A stretch of 64,000 bases of DNA from Gibbula magus (lineage: Eukaryota; Mollusca; Gastropoda; Trochida; Trochidae), in assembly GCA_936450465.1 (NCBI GenBank), contig OW388305.1:36837187-36901186 (forward strand). The letters are read 5' to 3'. The translations under genes and the position numbers were made by a program. Position 1 is the stretch's first letter. Every line of letters starts with the position of its first letter. Of this stretch, positions 1 through 13,029 are shown one piece after another. Under the pieces are notes generated by a model. That model was not told where the DNA came from. It did no database searches and saw nothing but the letters and a program-made list of their open reading frames with translations.

Positions 1-699
1 CAAAGTGATTATAAATTTGGATTTTGTCTCACCAAACGTTTTATCAAGGAACACATAATTGTATTTGCGCCATCTACTCCTAGATCGTGACCAGCTGTTA
101 ACAAATGTGATTAAACATCCCGCGAGTAAGCCATCTCTACACCTAGAATGCCTGGTGATTAGATTTGGATCTGGATACAAGACATCCACATGTGTTAAAC
201 TTACTTTGCATATTTAGTCATTCTTCTTAAGGTTTAAATGTATGGTCACACGTATTAGTGCTAACATATGTGAGAGTTTTTAAGATACATGTGAATGATT
301 TATTATTCGCCATGCATCTATTAAGAATGATCCATTGGACTTTATTTAGATAATACTGCAAAACAGTTGTGAGTTTCTCAGATAAATGCCACCATGAGCA
401 TGTTTTAAGTGATATAACCTCGTTGTCTAAGGGAAATAAAGAGATATAAAAATGGAAAAGTAATCCCATCAATTGCAAACCAATTGAACATATAAACAAG
501 TAATGTAATCAGACTACATTGCCTTTAATATCGATACACAGATCTCATAAAACGATCTAAGCAATAAACATGAGGCTGCCTTGATGGATAGCAGAGACCA
601 ATAAGAATTATCAGACATCACGTTCATGTTCATGTTCATGTCTATGCACAAAATACCCTGTTAAACAGAATTATATCATATCATTCATTTGTTTAAGCT

Positions 700-1575
700 A
701 TGACGGGAATATAACGGGGCAAATGCCCTTGGACAGAATATCCAATAATTATATCAAATAGCAAACTGATGCTGCTCTTGTATCCCTGCTAACAGACTGT
801 GAACTTCGTGGAATGGTGTGTCAATAACTACCTGGAGTTGAACGCTAAGAAGACCAAGGAAATGATAATAGACTGTAGAGTTAAATCCACATGTGAACCT
901 GTTTTTATCAAGAATGAACCTATTGAAATTGTTAGCGAATACAAGTACCTTGGCACTGTAATTGATCATAAACTTAACTTCTTTGCAAACGCTGATCGTA
1001 TCTACAAGAAGTGCCAACAACGTATGTATGTTTTAAAAAGATCGAGATCTTTTAATGTTGACATTTCCATTATGAACATGTTTTATAGTTGTTGTATCCA
1101 ATCAATCTTATCATTTTCTGTACAATGTTGGTTCAGTGCCCTCTCCCTCCAAAACAAAAACAAACTTTAAAAAAGTGTTACCACCTGTTAAAAAATCACT
1201 GGCACATCTTTTAACTCCCTCTGTCAAATTTATGAAAATAATGTTTTAAAGACAGCCAACAACATTTTATCAGACCCTTCCCATGACTTTCTTATTCCCA
1301 AAATGCTCATCGTTTTTACCTACGAGTATTAAACTTTTAAATGAACTTTAACTACACAACCATGCATATACTTTTAACTCTGTACATTTATGCTCCTAAT
1401 TATTATGTCTTTGTAGCTTGCACACTACACACGTTTACCTGTATTTGATATTTATATGTCTCATCTTTGTATGTCTGTATTTTAATGTTACAAAATGTTG
1501 CATCACTGTTGTAAAAAAAAAAAAATTCCTTTATCGGGAAATAAGTATTATTATTATTACAACGTCATCTTTCTT
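700..1575 (+). pseudogene. CR1/Rex-like LINE, 3' end with reverse transcriptase C-terminus (copy A)
   Basis: An open stretch at 799-1170 encodes the distal part of a non-LTR reverse transcriptase: FVEWCVNNYLELN, KKTKEMIID, YKYLGTVIDHKLNF and QRMYVLKR are the usual landmarks, in the usual order. The start at 799 is a GTG and not a real initiation site. Upstream codons in another frame read DAALVSLLTD, which normally sits just before this domain, so a frameshift lies at about 790-800. Downstream, other frames keep SKITGTSFNSLCQIYE-like codons and then an A-run and TATTATTATTAC end. CTATGAC occurs near both ends (about 698 and 1577) and may be the target-site duplication. The element is 5' truncated and dead. 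The clade name is from motif memory. Confidence 0.8.
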
Positions 1576-2204
1576 CTATGACATCTGTTCTAAATGCGTC
1601 GACAGTAGGTATCTAATAGAAATGTCAAAGTATAATGGTGTATTGTTGAGAATTTCATGACTTTGGCAACAGATTAAATTTTCTATTCCCACACAAAATG
1701 TTAGTGCATTAGGTAGCATTGATAAAGATCATTAAACGAAAGGGTACTTCGTGTACACAGTTAAAGTGATTATAAATTTGTATTTTGTCGCTAAAAATGT
1801 GTGGTATTATAACCAAATGCTGAACGTGATTACAGAAATCCTTTTCAATTGCAATTAGATGGATGTTTCCGGTATTGAAATTGATATGTTTTTTCATCTG
1901 TAAAGCTAAAGGTTGCTATAAAAATGTCATTGTTCTTGTTTTATTAAAAGTTATTACTGCATTTGTTGGCATACACTGTATTTGTTTAGACGTTACTTTA
2001 TGGTTGAGATTTATAACTGAAGTAAAAGATATTTGTCAGTTTACAGAATATCTAACAATATCCGTTATAGAAGTGAAATATATTATAACAACACGATATT
2101 CACAATTACCCAGGTAATCCTGCTTTCGATATACTAACTATACTGAGAATTTGGCAAGAGTTCTAAAATGATTACAGACCTTTAGATGGATGGAGAAATG
2201 TACT

Positions 2205-2700
2205 TCATCCAATATTGATGGTGTGCCCGTTGGTCTCAATCCTTTCAAGAATCTTATCTTGTTGTAAGGAAGGTTAAACATTTGTGATGTTAGACGCAGA
2301 TACTGTAGTTATTACAGACATCGACAGTAAGGAGTTAATTCAGTTTGTAGAATATTGAATCTGTTGCTGGTTAGAATGCTCTACTGTCTCAATTAGATAT
2401 TACTTCATTGCCAACATCAGATTTGGCAATATTGAAATAGAGAAGCACGGGTGGAAAAAGTCGCATACAAATGTGTTTTGTTGGAATATTGGCTTTCTTC
2501 ATTGCAGCATATTTGTCTCATCGTAATGAAATCACAAAGTAACGTACTTTTTTTATTAGTATCCCCAGCAGAATTGCATGTGTCATTCAGAAATAACCTG
2601 TTTTGTGGAACAGGAAACATTCTTATATGCAACTTATCAATCACTGTCCGAAACCACAGTCCGGTCAGGTACAATGTATAATCTCAGTTACGATTTCAGC
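2205..2700. repeat. Module M, first copy in A (M1)
   Basis: Starts with TTGATGGTGTGCCCGTTGG and runs through TGTGATGTTAGACGCAGAT, TTGTAGAATATTGAAT and CAACATCAGATTTGGCAATA. The same order recurs about 1,056 bp downstream (M2), twice in copy C, and in a diverged form at 23.7 kb. A frame beginning IDGVPVGLNPFKNLILL is open but hits TAA (in TTGTAAGGAAGG). The stop is shared with the copy at 31.23 kb, so it predates the A/C duplication. Confidence 0.75.
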
Positions 2701-3239
2701 ATGTGTTTATGGCTTTAGATTTCTTAAATAATTAAGGGGTGTTAAGTGTTGTCTGGATCCGTGTTTCTTCATTATATTAGATTTGGTTGGAATTGTTCTC
2801 TCTTTAAATTTTGATACTCAGACAGACATGTTAATTTTTTTTATAATTCATTTTGTGTTAAATGTTTGATCTAGCATTATCAATACTTTGGATATGGTTT
2901 TGCAGTTCTGTAAATTGTAATTGAAATGATATTATGTACAACTCCTGTAACAAGGTGGCAATATCAAATCTTTGAAATAGCTTGCATGTATTGAAAGTTA
3001 TATGCAAACTTCAATAAATGAATTTTGAATTAACTTCAATATTTTGTACAGACTCATTTTTTTAAAAATCCACGAATTACACATGTTTGAAAGAGTTCAT
3101 GATGAACATTTAAAAACAGAGACGTTTTGTACTTATTGCAACTTAGAAAAACGAATTCATCAAGTTCAATATTGTCTCATTGTCAACTCTATGTCAGTTT
3201 CAGTAATGGTCCTAGTCGATCCATTTCAATGATTGAACA

Positions 3240-3790
3240 TTACATCTGTTGATACTCCAAAACCCCTCTATTGATGGTGTGCCCGTTGGCCTCAATCCTT
3301 TCAGGAATCTAATCTTGTTAAGAAAGGGTCAGAAATGTGTGATGTTAGACGCAGATGTTCTAGCTATTACATACCTCGACAGTGAGTTAATCCAGCTTGT
3401 AGAATATTGAATATGTTACTGGTTAGAATCCTCTCCATAACAAGTAACGATATTTGTTTATTGCCAACATCAGATTTGGCAATATTGAATCAGGTATGGA
3501 CAAGTGGAAGAAGTCGCATACAAATGTGTTTCCTTGGAAAACTCACTTCAGTGTAGCATATTTATTTGTATCATCATAATGAATTTAGACAGAACATAAT
3601 ACATCACATAGTAAAGTTTGGTATAGTAAATCATGTAATAAAAGTCCTTCTGATGTTGCTGTCAGGAAGAAATATGTCAGCAAATAGCTTTATTGTCAAT
3701 TGCAAGCAGGGAACATTCTCAAATGCATCACATCAATCAATGTCAGAAAGCCCAGTTCTTGTCTGTGCAGATATCGTGGTATGAATACAA
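3240..3790. repeat. Module M, second copy in A (M2)
   Basis: Paralogue of the block about 1 kb upstream. In this copy one frame (about 3268-3407) is open for some 46 codons: SIDGVPVGLNPF, then NLILLRKGQK, MLDADV and ELIQLVEY, then TGA. It is the best-preserved trace of a possible ancestral exon. The copy at 32.39 kb keeps the frame too, but every difference I find between the two changes an amino acid, so selection on a protein is not indicated. Function unknown; it may never have been coding. Confidence 0.7.
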
Positions 3791-4514
3791 CTGTTACATT
3801 TTACGTACATATGTTAGGATATGTCTGGCAAGATGATGAAACGAGTTATCTGTGATGTTATTTTTGTGTGGCATTTTAGATGAATGAAGGAGAAAAAGTC
3901 AATAAGACAAGTAAGAAAACATGATTTTCGAGATGAGAGCCTCTCCATTGTGGACATACATGACCTTCAGGATTATGAGCTTACATTTTCATCAAATTGA
4001 ATTAAGGAAATAACTTATATTCCGAAACGTGATGTACACAAGAATGTGTACTTCAAAAACTGTTTTCTTCTTATATATAATAATACACAAATATTTCTCA
4101 TTTTAATGTGAAATATCAAACTAATTGCAGTGGTTTTAAATACAATATTCTATATTCTTAATCAAATCGAAAGACAATATTACATAAAATTGCAACACAA
4201 TAACTATACACGGGGGTGTTATTGTCAGACAGACTGAATCAAATCAACAGCATTCAACCCAACACAGATAGCGGCAGTTGCAACAATCTCATACAATGTA
4301 GAGGTGTATTTATGGGATAGGGAAACATTTATTAACAACACGTCTTGATAAATTAACAAGAGGCATTTATTTTTTTGGATATCATCGTAACTTTGTTATC
4401 ACTTCATATAATATTGTTTCTTATGTTACATTTATAGGTATACAGATCATTAAGTAAAAAATGGGAACCCATATACCATCATATATTATTTGGTATGTCC
4501 TAAATCCTCAATCA

Positions 4515-4760
4515 CACATTCATGGGGAGTATTCCAGATAACCCTTTATGTAACGACAGTTTAATGACCTCACTGTATACAGAAGAGCACTGTGGTATTT
4601 ACACTGCACAAACGTTTTCTGTTGAGCCGTGGGAATGTTTGTCAATTTCACTTTGCTTTAGGTTCTTAACGTGTTTTACATCACCCTGTGATATGAATGT
4701 CAACTACTTGAAATTCCTGATAATTGCAACATTATTTTGGGTTTCATCGGTATAAAAACG
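4515..4760. repeat. Module N, copy in A (N1)
   Basis: Contains an ATG frame of 77 codons (MGSIPDNPLCNDS...) that is also open in the paralogue at 34.61 kb. About 193 aligned bases differ at nine positions in eight codons, and all eight codon changes are nonsynonymous. That argues against a maintained protein. The core GTGGGAATGTTTGTCAA, then TTCACTTTGCTTT, recurs in weaker form at 6.86, 36.87 and 48.78 kb. Confidence 0.7.
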
Positions 4761-5087
4761 AAGTTTAGTGCAAATGGTAGACTGAGAGATATGGTGGAGG
4801 TAACTTAATAGATAATTGTTATCGTATCTGACATGAATCCTAAAGCGAGTTTGGCGCACAAAGAGATGGACAAATCGCTAGATGGAAGTAACTATTAAAA
4901 TGACTGCGTACTTGATTGACATTATGAGATACAATTACGCCTCAACCCCAGACGTATTTATCAGGACGTTTTCGTTATGATGAAACTACATACATCTCAG
5001 CGTAAATTGTTTTAAGTTGTGGTACTGTAAGCTATTTATGAAGTTTAACATTCCATGTTTTAAACACGCAACATCCCCAGCCGTGGT

Positions 5088-5150
5088 TAAGGAGAGTTTA
5101 AGTACTTAAATCTGACGGATGTGGTCCCTTTCGAATCGAATTAGAATGCA
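5088..5150 (+). other. Possible tRNA-like relic (SINE head)
   Basis: AGCCGTGGTTAAGGAG resembles the D-arm/A box of a serine- or leucine-type tRNA, and CCCTTTCGAATCGA about 45 bases later resembles a decayed T-arm/B box. The longer spacing would fit a variable-arm tRNA. The paralogue in C (about 35,800-35,860) keeps the second half. No intact acceptor stem is visible, so it is not a functional tRNA. Confidence 0.3.
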
Positions 5151-6839
5151 TTTTGTGATAAACGATCACTTTATTTGAAAAAAAAATGGTATGTCAGATA
5201 GAAGGGGTTTGTAGAGATACATTAAAATGAACACGTTTTCAATATGTCATAACTGTTGAGTAAAATTAAAGCTGGCTTTGGAATAAACAAAAAGGACTAA
5301 CTTAGGAATAATCACAAATGATTCACACAACCAATGTATGTTTGTGTGATTCATGTTATGGTTTCTCTTTATTTATGTGTTCTTTTTTGTGTTTGAATAT
5401 ACCGCAGTGCACTTATCTGGGATCTAGATAATTGGCAATAATGACACACACTAATTCACTAAATAAAGCACTTAACGTGGTTATTGTATTATCAATTTTT
5501 ATGAAATAACAAATTGTTTTACACAGCATGCCTTGTAGTATACTTTAGTTATCTTGATTTTAGTTTCTTTTTATTCCAATATCATATTTTACCTACATTA
5601 CAGAATCAGCAATATTTTTTTTATTTCTTTTAACCCTTGATGTGAATAAAACTGTAATAAATAAATGGATGTTTATTATAAAGCATCAAATAAATAGAAT
5701 AGTTCAAGGATAGAGCAAACATCAGATCGCTTCCAAATGTCATAGAACATAACCCTGACATTAATGAGTAACAGGTAATTGTAACAGGTAATGGTGTATT
5801 ATCTTGAAGGAAATTACCTGTTCATGGTATACCTGAGGTATTCAATCATGTCAGAGATTGATTATTTTACAAATAATTATTATTTTTCATATCAGTCACA
5901 TGAATGGTGTGTCCTTAACATTTATTTCTATGTTCATAGGTTAAAGTCATCAATCCAGAAAATCTTAATGTTTACGTTGCTCAGGAGCAAAAAAAGGAAA
6001 ATGCCAATTAATTTCATTTGACAAATGGTTTTGACATTTATATTAAAAACGTAAATTTCTAAATATTTTGCCCCATAGACTATAGTTATAACAAGTTTTT
6101 TACCATCACCTAAGGCCTAGCAAGCTCTATGCAGATTAGATTTGAAGTTTGACGAACAGTATATTTTAATAGAGAAATAACGATTGAAACTTTTTATGAT
6201 TACTTGATGTCCATATTAATCAGGAACAAGGACACTTGGTGAGGACACTCCTTTAGGTAAGCCATTAGCCTTGAACTTCACACGGCATCAAAGTCGAAGT
6301 TATTAGGTGAACAACCACCTAAGTGAATTATTGGCCTGCAGCTCCTGTTAACTGCATTTAACTCAGTTGTAAACTCTGAGTTTTAGCCTACAATTGTTGC
6401 AAAGTCTAACAACATATCCCTTCGTCTTTGAAACTGAATAACTATTAGTTCAACCCAGGATGCATTTTCTCCATATGTAGACTTCTTTGATCCGAAATAT
6501 GCACAGTTACAGTAACTTCGGTTTTTGATATATAACAAATAATTTAAGATTTGTCCTTTTAATATTTATGAAGATTTTACATTTTCGAAAAATAAAGCAG
6601 GGCATCTTAGAAGAAGACATTATATTTTGGAAAGATATATTGACATCAAGCTGAATTTTTTAATTTTGAATCAAACTTGATATTCATCACTATGCTCAGG
6701 GCAAAAACCAAAGGGAAAGGTGCATCACATTATGTGAAGAAACATGACCCTTCAAGAACAGCTAATCGGAATTTTAAAGGATACTTGCCCATTTTTTAAA
6801 ACGATTCGTTTGACTCAAATCCACTCATGCTATTACATC

Positions 6840-7040
6840 AACATTTACGTGTTGCTCAGCTGTGGGAATAGTTGTCAAATTCACTTAGCTTTCTTGTCAA
6901 AGTTTCCATTTACAGACTCGACTGAAATGTTTGTCCAGTATTTGCAATGCCTTTGCCACTTGCTACTCAAATTCCCGGAGGTTTTAAACACAGTTTTGTG
7001 TAAATGGGCAGCACAATGCTGGCGTAAATTTGCTTAGAGA
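6840..7040. repeat. Module N, second copy in A (N2)
   Basis: TGTGGGAATAGTTGTCAAA, then TTCACTTAGCTTT, parallels module N1. GAAATGTTTGTCCAGTATTT and TGCAATGCC are matched in copy C at 36.87-36.95 kb. No coding content is recognised. Confidence 0.55.
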
Positions 7041-9795
7041 TAAACCTAAGGAATTATTAACACTGGTATCAGAGCAAAAATACATCCATCTAAAAATACT
7101 ATTATTTGCATAATTATTTAACAATATAAAACATTCTTGAATTATATTTATAGGATGCATTTACTTATGGTTGCTAGGAAACTGGGGGAATGCGTCTGTA
7201 TTCAAGTGTTAAATACTTACACACTGTCATTTATATTAAATAATGATTCTATCGTAAAATATTTGTATTTTGACCATTAAAGAAAATATGAACAATTTCT
7301 CGTAAAATGTGTCTTTCATGTTCTCTACTGATAGTTGTGTTAACGTGTAGGTTTGTTACATTTAAAATAAGTGTTCTTATGATCATACATTTGATGTACT
7401 CTCTGATGATTCTACATATATTGCAAGAAACTTTTAAAAATTGATTGACGGGTACAGTTTATACCTTTTTAATTTTATTCATTACACTGTATAAAACATC
7501 ATATCAGGAATTTCATGAGTGGACTGTGCCTGTCATTTACCAAGAGAAACAAAATGTAGGAATTTTCAGTTCATAACTTCATCATCATGAAGCTTTAAAA
7601 CTCGAATAGATCCCTTCTCTTCTTAAACGGCCACGATGCAATTCCCAGGGTGCTTTATGCTGCCAAGGACTACTTTAAGTCGCGTAAAGAATGTCGAACT
7701 CGGTAACAGAGGCATGCTAACTGTCGCTATTTACGTCCTGGGTGTATTGTTGTAAGCTTTGAAGGATCGACTGATGTTCACTTCTCGTTCATACAACAAA
7801 GGCCACAGGTCCAAATGGCGTACATTTGCAATACTGAAACTCAAACAAGGGAAGTTACCAAAATACAATATACATGAAATGATGCAATTATTGATGGCGC
7901 AACAGGTGGAACAATCAACGAATGCAAAATTTAAAAGCAAGTTTAACATTTGACACCTACACTGTATGGTGTACAGTGTCCAGTAAAAGTGTCCATAAAA
8001 CATTGCGTAAGTTTACTTTTTTGAAAGTCGACTTGTGTCGAAAGAGTCACTAAGAAAGGTACTAAGAAAAGGAGCTTTGCATGCATTTAGAGAGATACAA
8101 ATAGTCTATTCTATTTGAGCTGAACTGCGTCCATGTATTGAACACGTTGAAAAACCCATTCAGAAATCATTCAGCATCACAGAAAATGGTTGATTTACAT
8201 ATTGATATGATATTTTCATTTTAGAAAGATTTTATCAGAGGTAGTTCCATCTGTCCACGGCAAGGTGAAAACGTACAGAAATAAATTAAACCGATTTTTT
8301 ACCTTGCCCTCATCGGTATTGAAAACTGTGCAACGAAGTAGCGACATCTATTGTGATCACGAGTTACGCCCCTTACCAGCTGCTTACAGACAGCCAATGA
8401 AATCGCCGTTTCTTACATTTTCGTTTCTTTACATTGCAATACTCGTCGTATAGTATTTAAATCCAAGAAAATATATTATCATAAACATGCTAATTAAGAA
8501 AGAAGACCAAATGCGAGCCAGGAAGCGCTTCTAGTTAATTGTTGAATTGATAACAGATACATATGTATATAGTTCATATGCAAATGAGAAATACCCAATT
8601 TCAAACAAATTTAAAAGATTTGAATACAAATCGTCGCATTTAATAAGAATATTTAAATTAGTATTACTTGCTTATTTGAAAATTGGAACATTTATAAGAG
8701 TTAGTAAAAGTTAGGCACAGTCAAATCTCAATTGGCCACAGGTTTTTTATAACATTATACAGCTTGTATTTTCGGAACGTAGATCAGTATTAAATAATTG
8801 AGAATGTTTTATCGAAATACCATGATGCCAAAATGCGTAATGTGGTATTTTCTATAAACAAAAAAATATTTTGAAATCATTAATGATAGTTCATTCAAAC
8901 TCAACTCTTGATTTCTTCGATTTCGGAATGATTTTTATAAATTGATAATAACATGTGCTAGTTATTATGACAACCAACTACATTGAATCACTCAACGTAC
9001 TTCCAGCTGCAATATTGTGAATATTAACAAACGATAAGTGATAACATGCGCACAATCATACGCGAAAATTTGAATGTATCCAGTTTGGCAGTCACCATAA
9101 CAGTGTGTCCACTCCATATGTGACAACTTCATCGCTTTTAAAGCTGTTGGCTGTGAGGTTTTGATTATCGATAACAGGTTTATGAAAGCGAATTGTAATT
9201 ATTTTATTGCATCAATTGAAAGCTTTCACAAGGACTGGACTGTCCAAAATACTGTCAAAAAGAGTGCTACAGTTTGCCACCAAATATTAGCGGAGTATTG
9301 CAGGAAATAGAAAAGGTAATTTCCAGTCTAAATATAGATCAATTATATTACGTTCAAGCTTAAAGCAGTGAATTTGTGGTCTACTCTGACAATTTCATTA
9401 TGATGCCGATTGTAGAACAAGATTTGAGACTGTAAACTAAATGCTTGAAACTATTTTTATTTATAACCTTTCTTCGTTTAGTAGGCCTATGCGGCAATGT
9501 ATCACTGCAAACGCCTTTGTCAGAAGTTAATTTTGCAAGCTGTCTTCTGACTGGCATATTCGATTAGCCTGCATTACGCTAAAATCTTAGCACAGAGGGT
9601 TGAAGTCAAAGGCGGAGAGAGAAGATTTGGAAATCTTTTTGTTACGCCCGTGACGTTGTGAAGACGAGGTAGTTCATGTGTATTACTTTACAATATTTCA
9701 TTAACCTTGATCATATATGATAAACATATACATGTACATGATCAAAACATGTGAATTTCATTATTTTCTTTACAACTATTTTTTATATTTTATAA

Positions 9796-9892
9796 AGAAT
9801 GAAGACTAATTTCATGGCTAAACAACTTTTTTATTCTGTGTAGGCGACGTTTCGACATAGATACTGTTATCATTGCCAAGTAGATGAGGATG
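9796..9892 (-). mobile_element. Short Penelope-like(?) terminal fragment in copy A
   Basis: The segment (AAAGAATGAAGACTAATTTC, then TTCTGTGTAGGCGACGTTT and CGACATAGATACTGTTATC) matches one arm of the foldbacks at 24.74 and 38.65 kb. It splits a sequence continuous in copies B (near 15.53 kb) and C (near 39.38 kb), so it inserted into A after duplication. The complement reads GAAACGTCG followed by an AATAAA-like stretch and a GTTG, as I remember from the ends of Penelope-like elements. That assignment is tentative. Confidence 0.45.
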
Positions 9893-10000
9893 TCTCATAG
9901 TCATGTTGCTTTCCACTGTATTTAAAAACGATTCATACTAATCTTGTTTTTTTACATTACATCAATGGTAAATCTTACACAGTCTTAGTAATAAGCTGCC

Positions 10001-10340
10001 GTGTTGACTCTAACTCAGGAAGTTCTTACACGTCTTCAGAAGGAGACAACTTGTGATAATTGGTTTGAAGTAGAATCATAAACAGGGTTTAGAGACCGTG
10101 GGTGAGTTATAATTTGATGAAGGTCTCTCATAAACCCTCATAAGTGACTGAGATAAACTGTGTGTTCCTCACACCAGTCTTCCTGGTTTAAGTGTTATGG
10201 AACTAAATGGAGAAAAGCGTTCAATAACAGACAATTCTATTACCTTATAATTTGTGCTGTCAGGACCTGGTTTCAATAAACCATTCGCGACACAAACAGA
10301 CACACACATGCTTTGAACTCTAGAGTCATTGGTTTAAAGT
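10001..10340. repeat. End-of-unit module (copy A)
   Basis: GACTCTAACTCAGGAAGTTC, then a CACGTCTTC block, AGAGTCATAAAC-type and GTTTAGAGA blocks, and a TTCCTGGTTTA block. It recurs at 15.65-15.97 kb and 39.52-39.76 kb. These three anchors tie A, B and C together and give empty or filled sites for later insertions. Confidence 0.8.
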
Positions 10341-10428
10341 TTTGCAGAGTTCTCCAGTTACTATATGGGTTCATATATAAGGAATTTTGTCTTGGAAGAG
10401 TGTTTACAATACATATGAATATATGTCG

Positions 10429-10588
10429 TGTACAAGTTATGATTTGGAACAAGTTGTAACTTGTATAACACAATTTTACAAGTTATAACTTGTATGATGC
10501 CATCATACACGTTATAACCTGTATGGTTTTCATTGTACAGGTTATAACTTGTACAGTTTTTGTTGGCAGTTTTGCTATAACTTGTACA
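10429..10588. repeat. Array of palindromic ACAAGTTATAACTTGT units
   Basis: Perfect 18-bp palindrome TACAAGTTATAACTTGTA at 10,477-10,494. Related units lie at 10,449-10,465, 10,504-10,525 (imperfect) and 10,535-10,554, with half-units at about 10,430 and 10,576-10,587. Spacing is about 28-31 bp. The aligned part of copy C (about 40,350-40,400) has none of it, so the array grew or was inserted in A. The 91-codon minus-strand frame across it is a by-product of the repeats. Confidence 0.8.
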
Positions 10589-10689
10589 AAATAAGATTAA
10601 TATATATTTGCAACATGATGGTACATGTACACACACAATTTAATAGCAATTTGACTGAACTCTCTGAAAATATGTAACAGGTAGGTTGT

Positions 10690-11815
10690 CCAACAAACCC
10701 ATGCATCACAGTTAAATTGAGGAATTCAAGGATATTGCATCTGAAGATATACGAGGATCAAAGCCGTTTTAGGTGAAACATCGCAAAGTGGAAAGAGACG
10801 TCACTGGAGACAATATTTGTGTGGATGATTTTAGAAGAGCCAACATGACGTCCACAATCTGATACCTACAGAGGTAACTTTGGGTTGTCCATTGTAATCT
10901 CTCGAATCTATCAAAATTACCTAAAGGCAACAATCATACCAGGGATTATATTCCTACTCTATATCCAGTGAAATCAAGTCTTGATTAAACTACAGGATAG
11001 TTACTATTTTCTAATTATCATATGCATTTCAGATATGGATGATATCAATAATGAAAATAATTTATTTTCAACTTTTTACTTTTGATTTGGTCTCTTTTTT
11101 TCACAAATTCAATTACCATAAACCAATCACAAATCACAAGTCACAAATTTATATAGCGTTTCTGTTTCATCAATAAAGATCAATAAACAGTTCCTTCATC
11201 ATTCTCAGAATTAAACACACATCATTTACTAACATTGCATATACCAAGAGAATGTTATTGTATTACCTCTTACAGTAACAAAAAAGATAAATATTTGTTT
11301 CCAATATACAAGGGACTATTTAAAGGCGCTGTGTCACGTTTTTGCATATTTTTTTTCTCAACTTGTTTAAACAATATATTGTTATATTAGAGGGTGAAAA
11401 TCTCATAACACGACCTGATAGGCTGTATGCATAACAAAACCTGTTATCTGTATGGAAGAAAATGGCATCATTGTGGAAGTCATCAGTGTAAAAGGTAGAT
11501 TTGTAGGTCATATGTAATTTTGAGAGTTCAGACAACAAGATGGTTGACCATTCATTGTCAAATTTTTAAAAATCTACCCTTAGTGTTTAAGTATTGATAA
11601 ATCAGTAAGATCACTTGAACTGCCTTTGAGTTGCTGTTATGATGTCAACACATGAAAAAGGCCACTCGAAGGGAAATGGACTCGCATGGCTTAACTGAAC
11701 GCTGTACATTCCTTTTTCAACTGTTTTTTTTATTGATTCAGGACTTTAGTATTAAGTCAGTTGAGCTTATTTACCTCTTTGTGAGAGTACTTTACTTCAG
11801 AAAAGACCGCGTGCT
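10690..11815. other. Unassigned AT-rich spacer
   Basis: Between copy A and module X1. Read on both strands, I see only short chance frames and simple AT-rich stretches; no domain motif, TIR or LINE-like peptide. Confidence 0.5.
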
Positions 11816-12558
11816 ACAGCACCTTTAAATCAGCCAGTACAAAACATGCATTACAGATTCGTTTAATAACATCATCTAATATATTTCTCGCCTGCTAATA
11901 ATGGTGATTAAACCTCCCCACCAATCCGTCCTTTCTACAAGCAGACAAAATCTTAATCAAATTTGCATCGTGAATGATCATTGATTTGCCCCTACATGTT
12001 GAATTCAAGACGAAATTAGATTAATGTTGGCAATCTATTCAACGACCCTTTGTGTGTGTACATTCACTGTGTGTTTCACTGATGAAAACACGGTTGTTCT
12101 CTAACATTCATGTAAACGTTTATAAACTACAGTATATATTTACAGGAGGCAATTATTGAATGATGTATCATTAGCTGTGAGAACATTGTATTAAACGGTT
12201 TGTCTCTGGAAGGAGACGGTGATATGTATCTCGTTGTATAGAAGATGTGCAGTCTGCCACTATGGCCACTGTCCAATGTTTACCGTAGCTTACACTGAGC
12301 TTTGATTGTGTAGATCCTCTTAAACTTCTCTATGATTCACACGATCTACTCTTGTATCGGGAGCTGGGTCGAACAAGAGGAGATTTTTTAAAATGTATTG
12401 GCTGTAACCTACGTCCCATGTGTTAATATCCCCAGTGTGCGGTACCACGAGTTGGTTAGAACTATGCATTGACATGTGCCATATGTTTTCAAATAGACGT
12501 GGCCTCTAACTCTGTTATCTGAGCCTCCTCGTGTTACTGAATGCTCATGTACATGCTT

Positions 12559-12782
12559 GTAATCCGAAACACTGTTGGGAATGGAGGCAATTATTAAACT
12601 ATATACGTTGCATGCCTGCCTGCCTATGTGATCTCTTTACTGTAATTATTAACAAAATAACATGAATATAGTAATCCGAAACACTGTTGGGAATGGAGGC
12701 AATTATTAAACTATATTAGTTGCATGCCTGCCTGCCTATGTGATCTCTTTACTGTAATTATTAACAAAATAACATGAATATA
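12559..12782. repeat. Recent 112-bp tandem doublet
   Basis: The 112-bp unit starting GTAATCCGAAACACTGTTGG is repeated head to tail (12,559-12,670 and 12,671-12,782). I count two mismatches, both in the middle (ATACG against ATTAG). The unit carries GCCTGCCTGCC. The identity is far higher than between the segmental copies, so this is a young event. Confidence 0.9.
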
Positions 12783-13029
12783 GTCATTCGCTAAAGATTA
12801 AAGAAGCATTACATATTATGTGTAAACTACATCTAGATTGAACTGGGTGATGATAGGGATAAGGTATTGCATATATCTGTGATGTAAGGAAGCCGTTTTT
12901 TTTATTATAAATGTCTGATATCAACATAGCATTATTGAGAATATACATGCATTTGACTATCTAAGTGTCAAACTATACTATATAAGAAGTTAATTGTTTG
13001 GCCAGTAAAATGTTATGTTTTGTACGATG

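Larger units (their letters stand above)
1..10690. repeat. Segmental duplication, copy A
   Basis: The whole block is collinear with 28.74-40.43 kb. The first bases (a CAAAGTGATTATAAATTTG run, then CTCACCAAACG, GGAACACATAATTG and TCGTGACCAGCTGTTAAC) reappear from about 28,770, and similarity can be followed in order through the LINE fragment, modules M and N, and a shared end module, to about 10.68 kb. The left edge lies outside the window. Differences are substitutions, short indels and element insertions. I see no intact gene in it. The alignment was done by eye, so the edges are approximate and gaps inside the block are likely. Confidence 0.85.

Noticed and set aside
4522..4755. Small gene conserved between duplicates (with 34,615-34,818)
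   Set aside because: Eight of eight codon differences are nonsynonymous and there are no gene signals around it; treated as a duplicated non-coding module.
5088..5150. Functional tRNA gene
   Set aside because: No intact acceptor stem or consistent anticodon arm; at best a SINE-head relic.
10361..10636. 91-codon minus-strand protein with SYNLY-type repeats
   Set aside because: It is the translation of the palindrome array; copy C has no counterpart.
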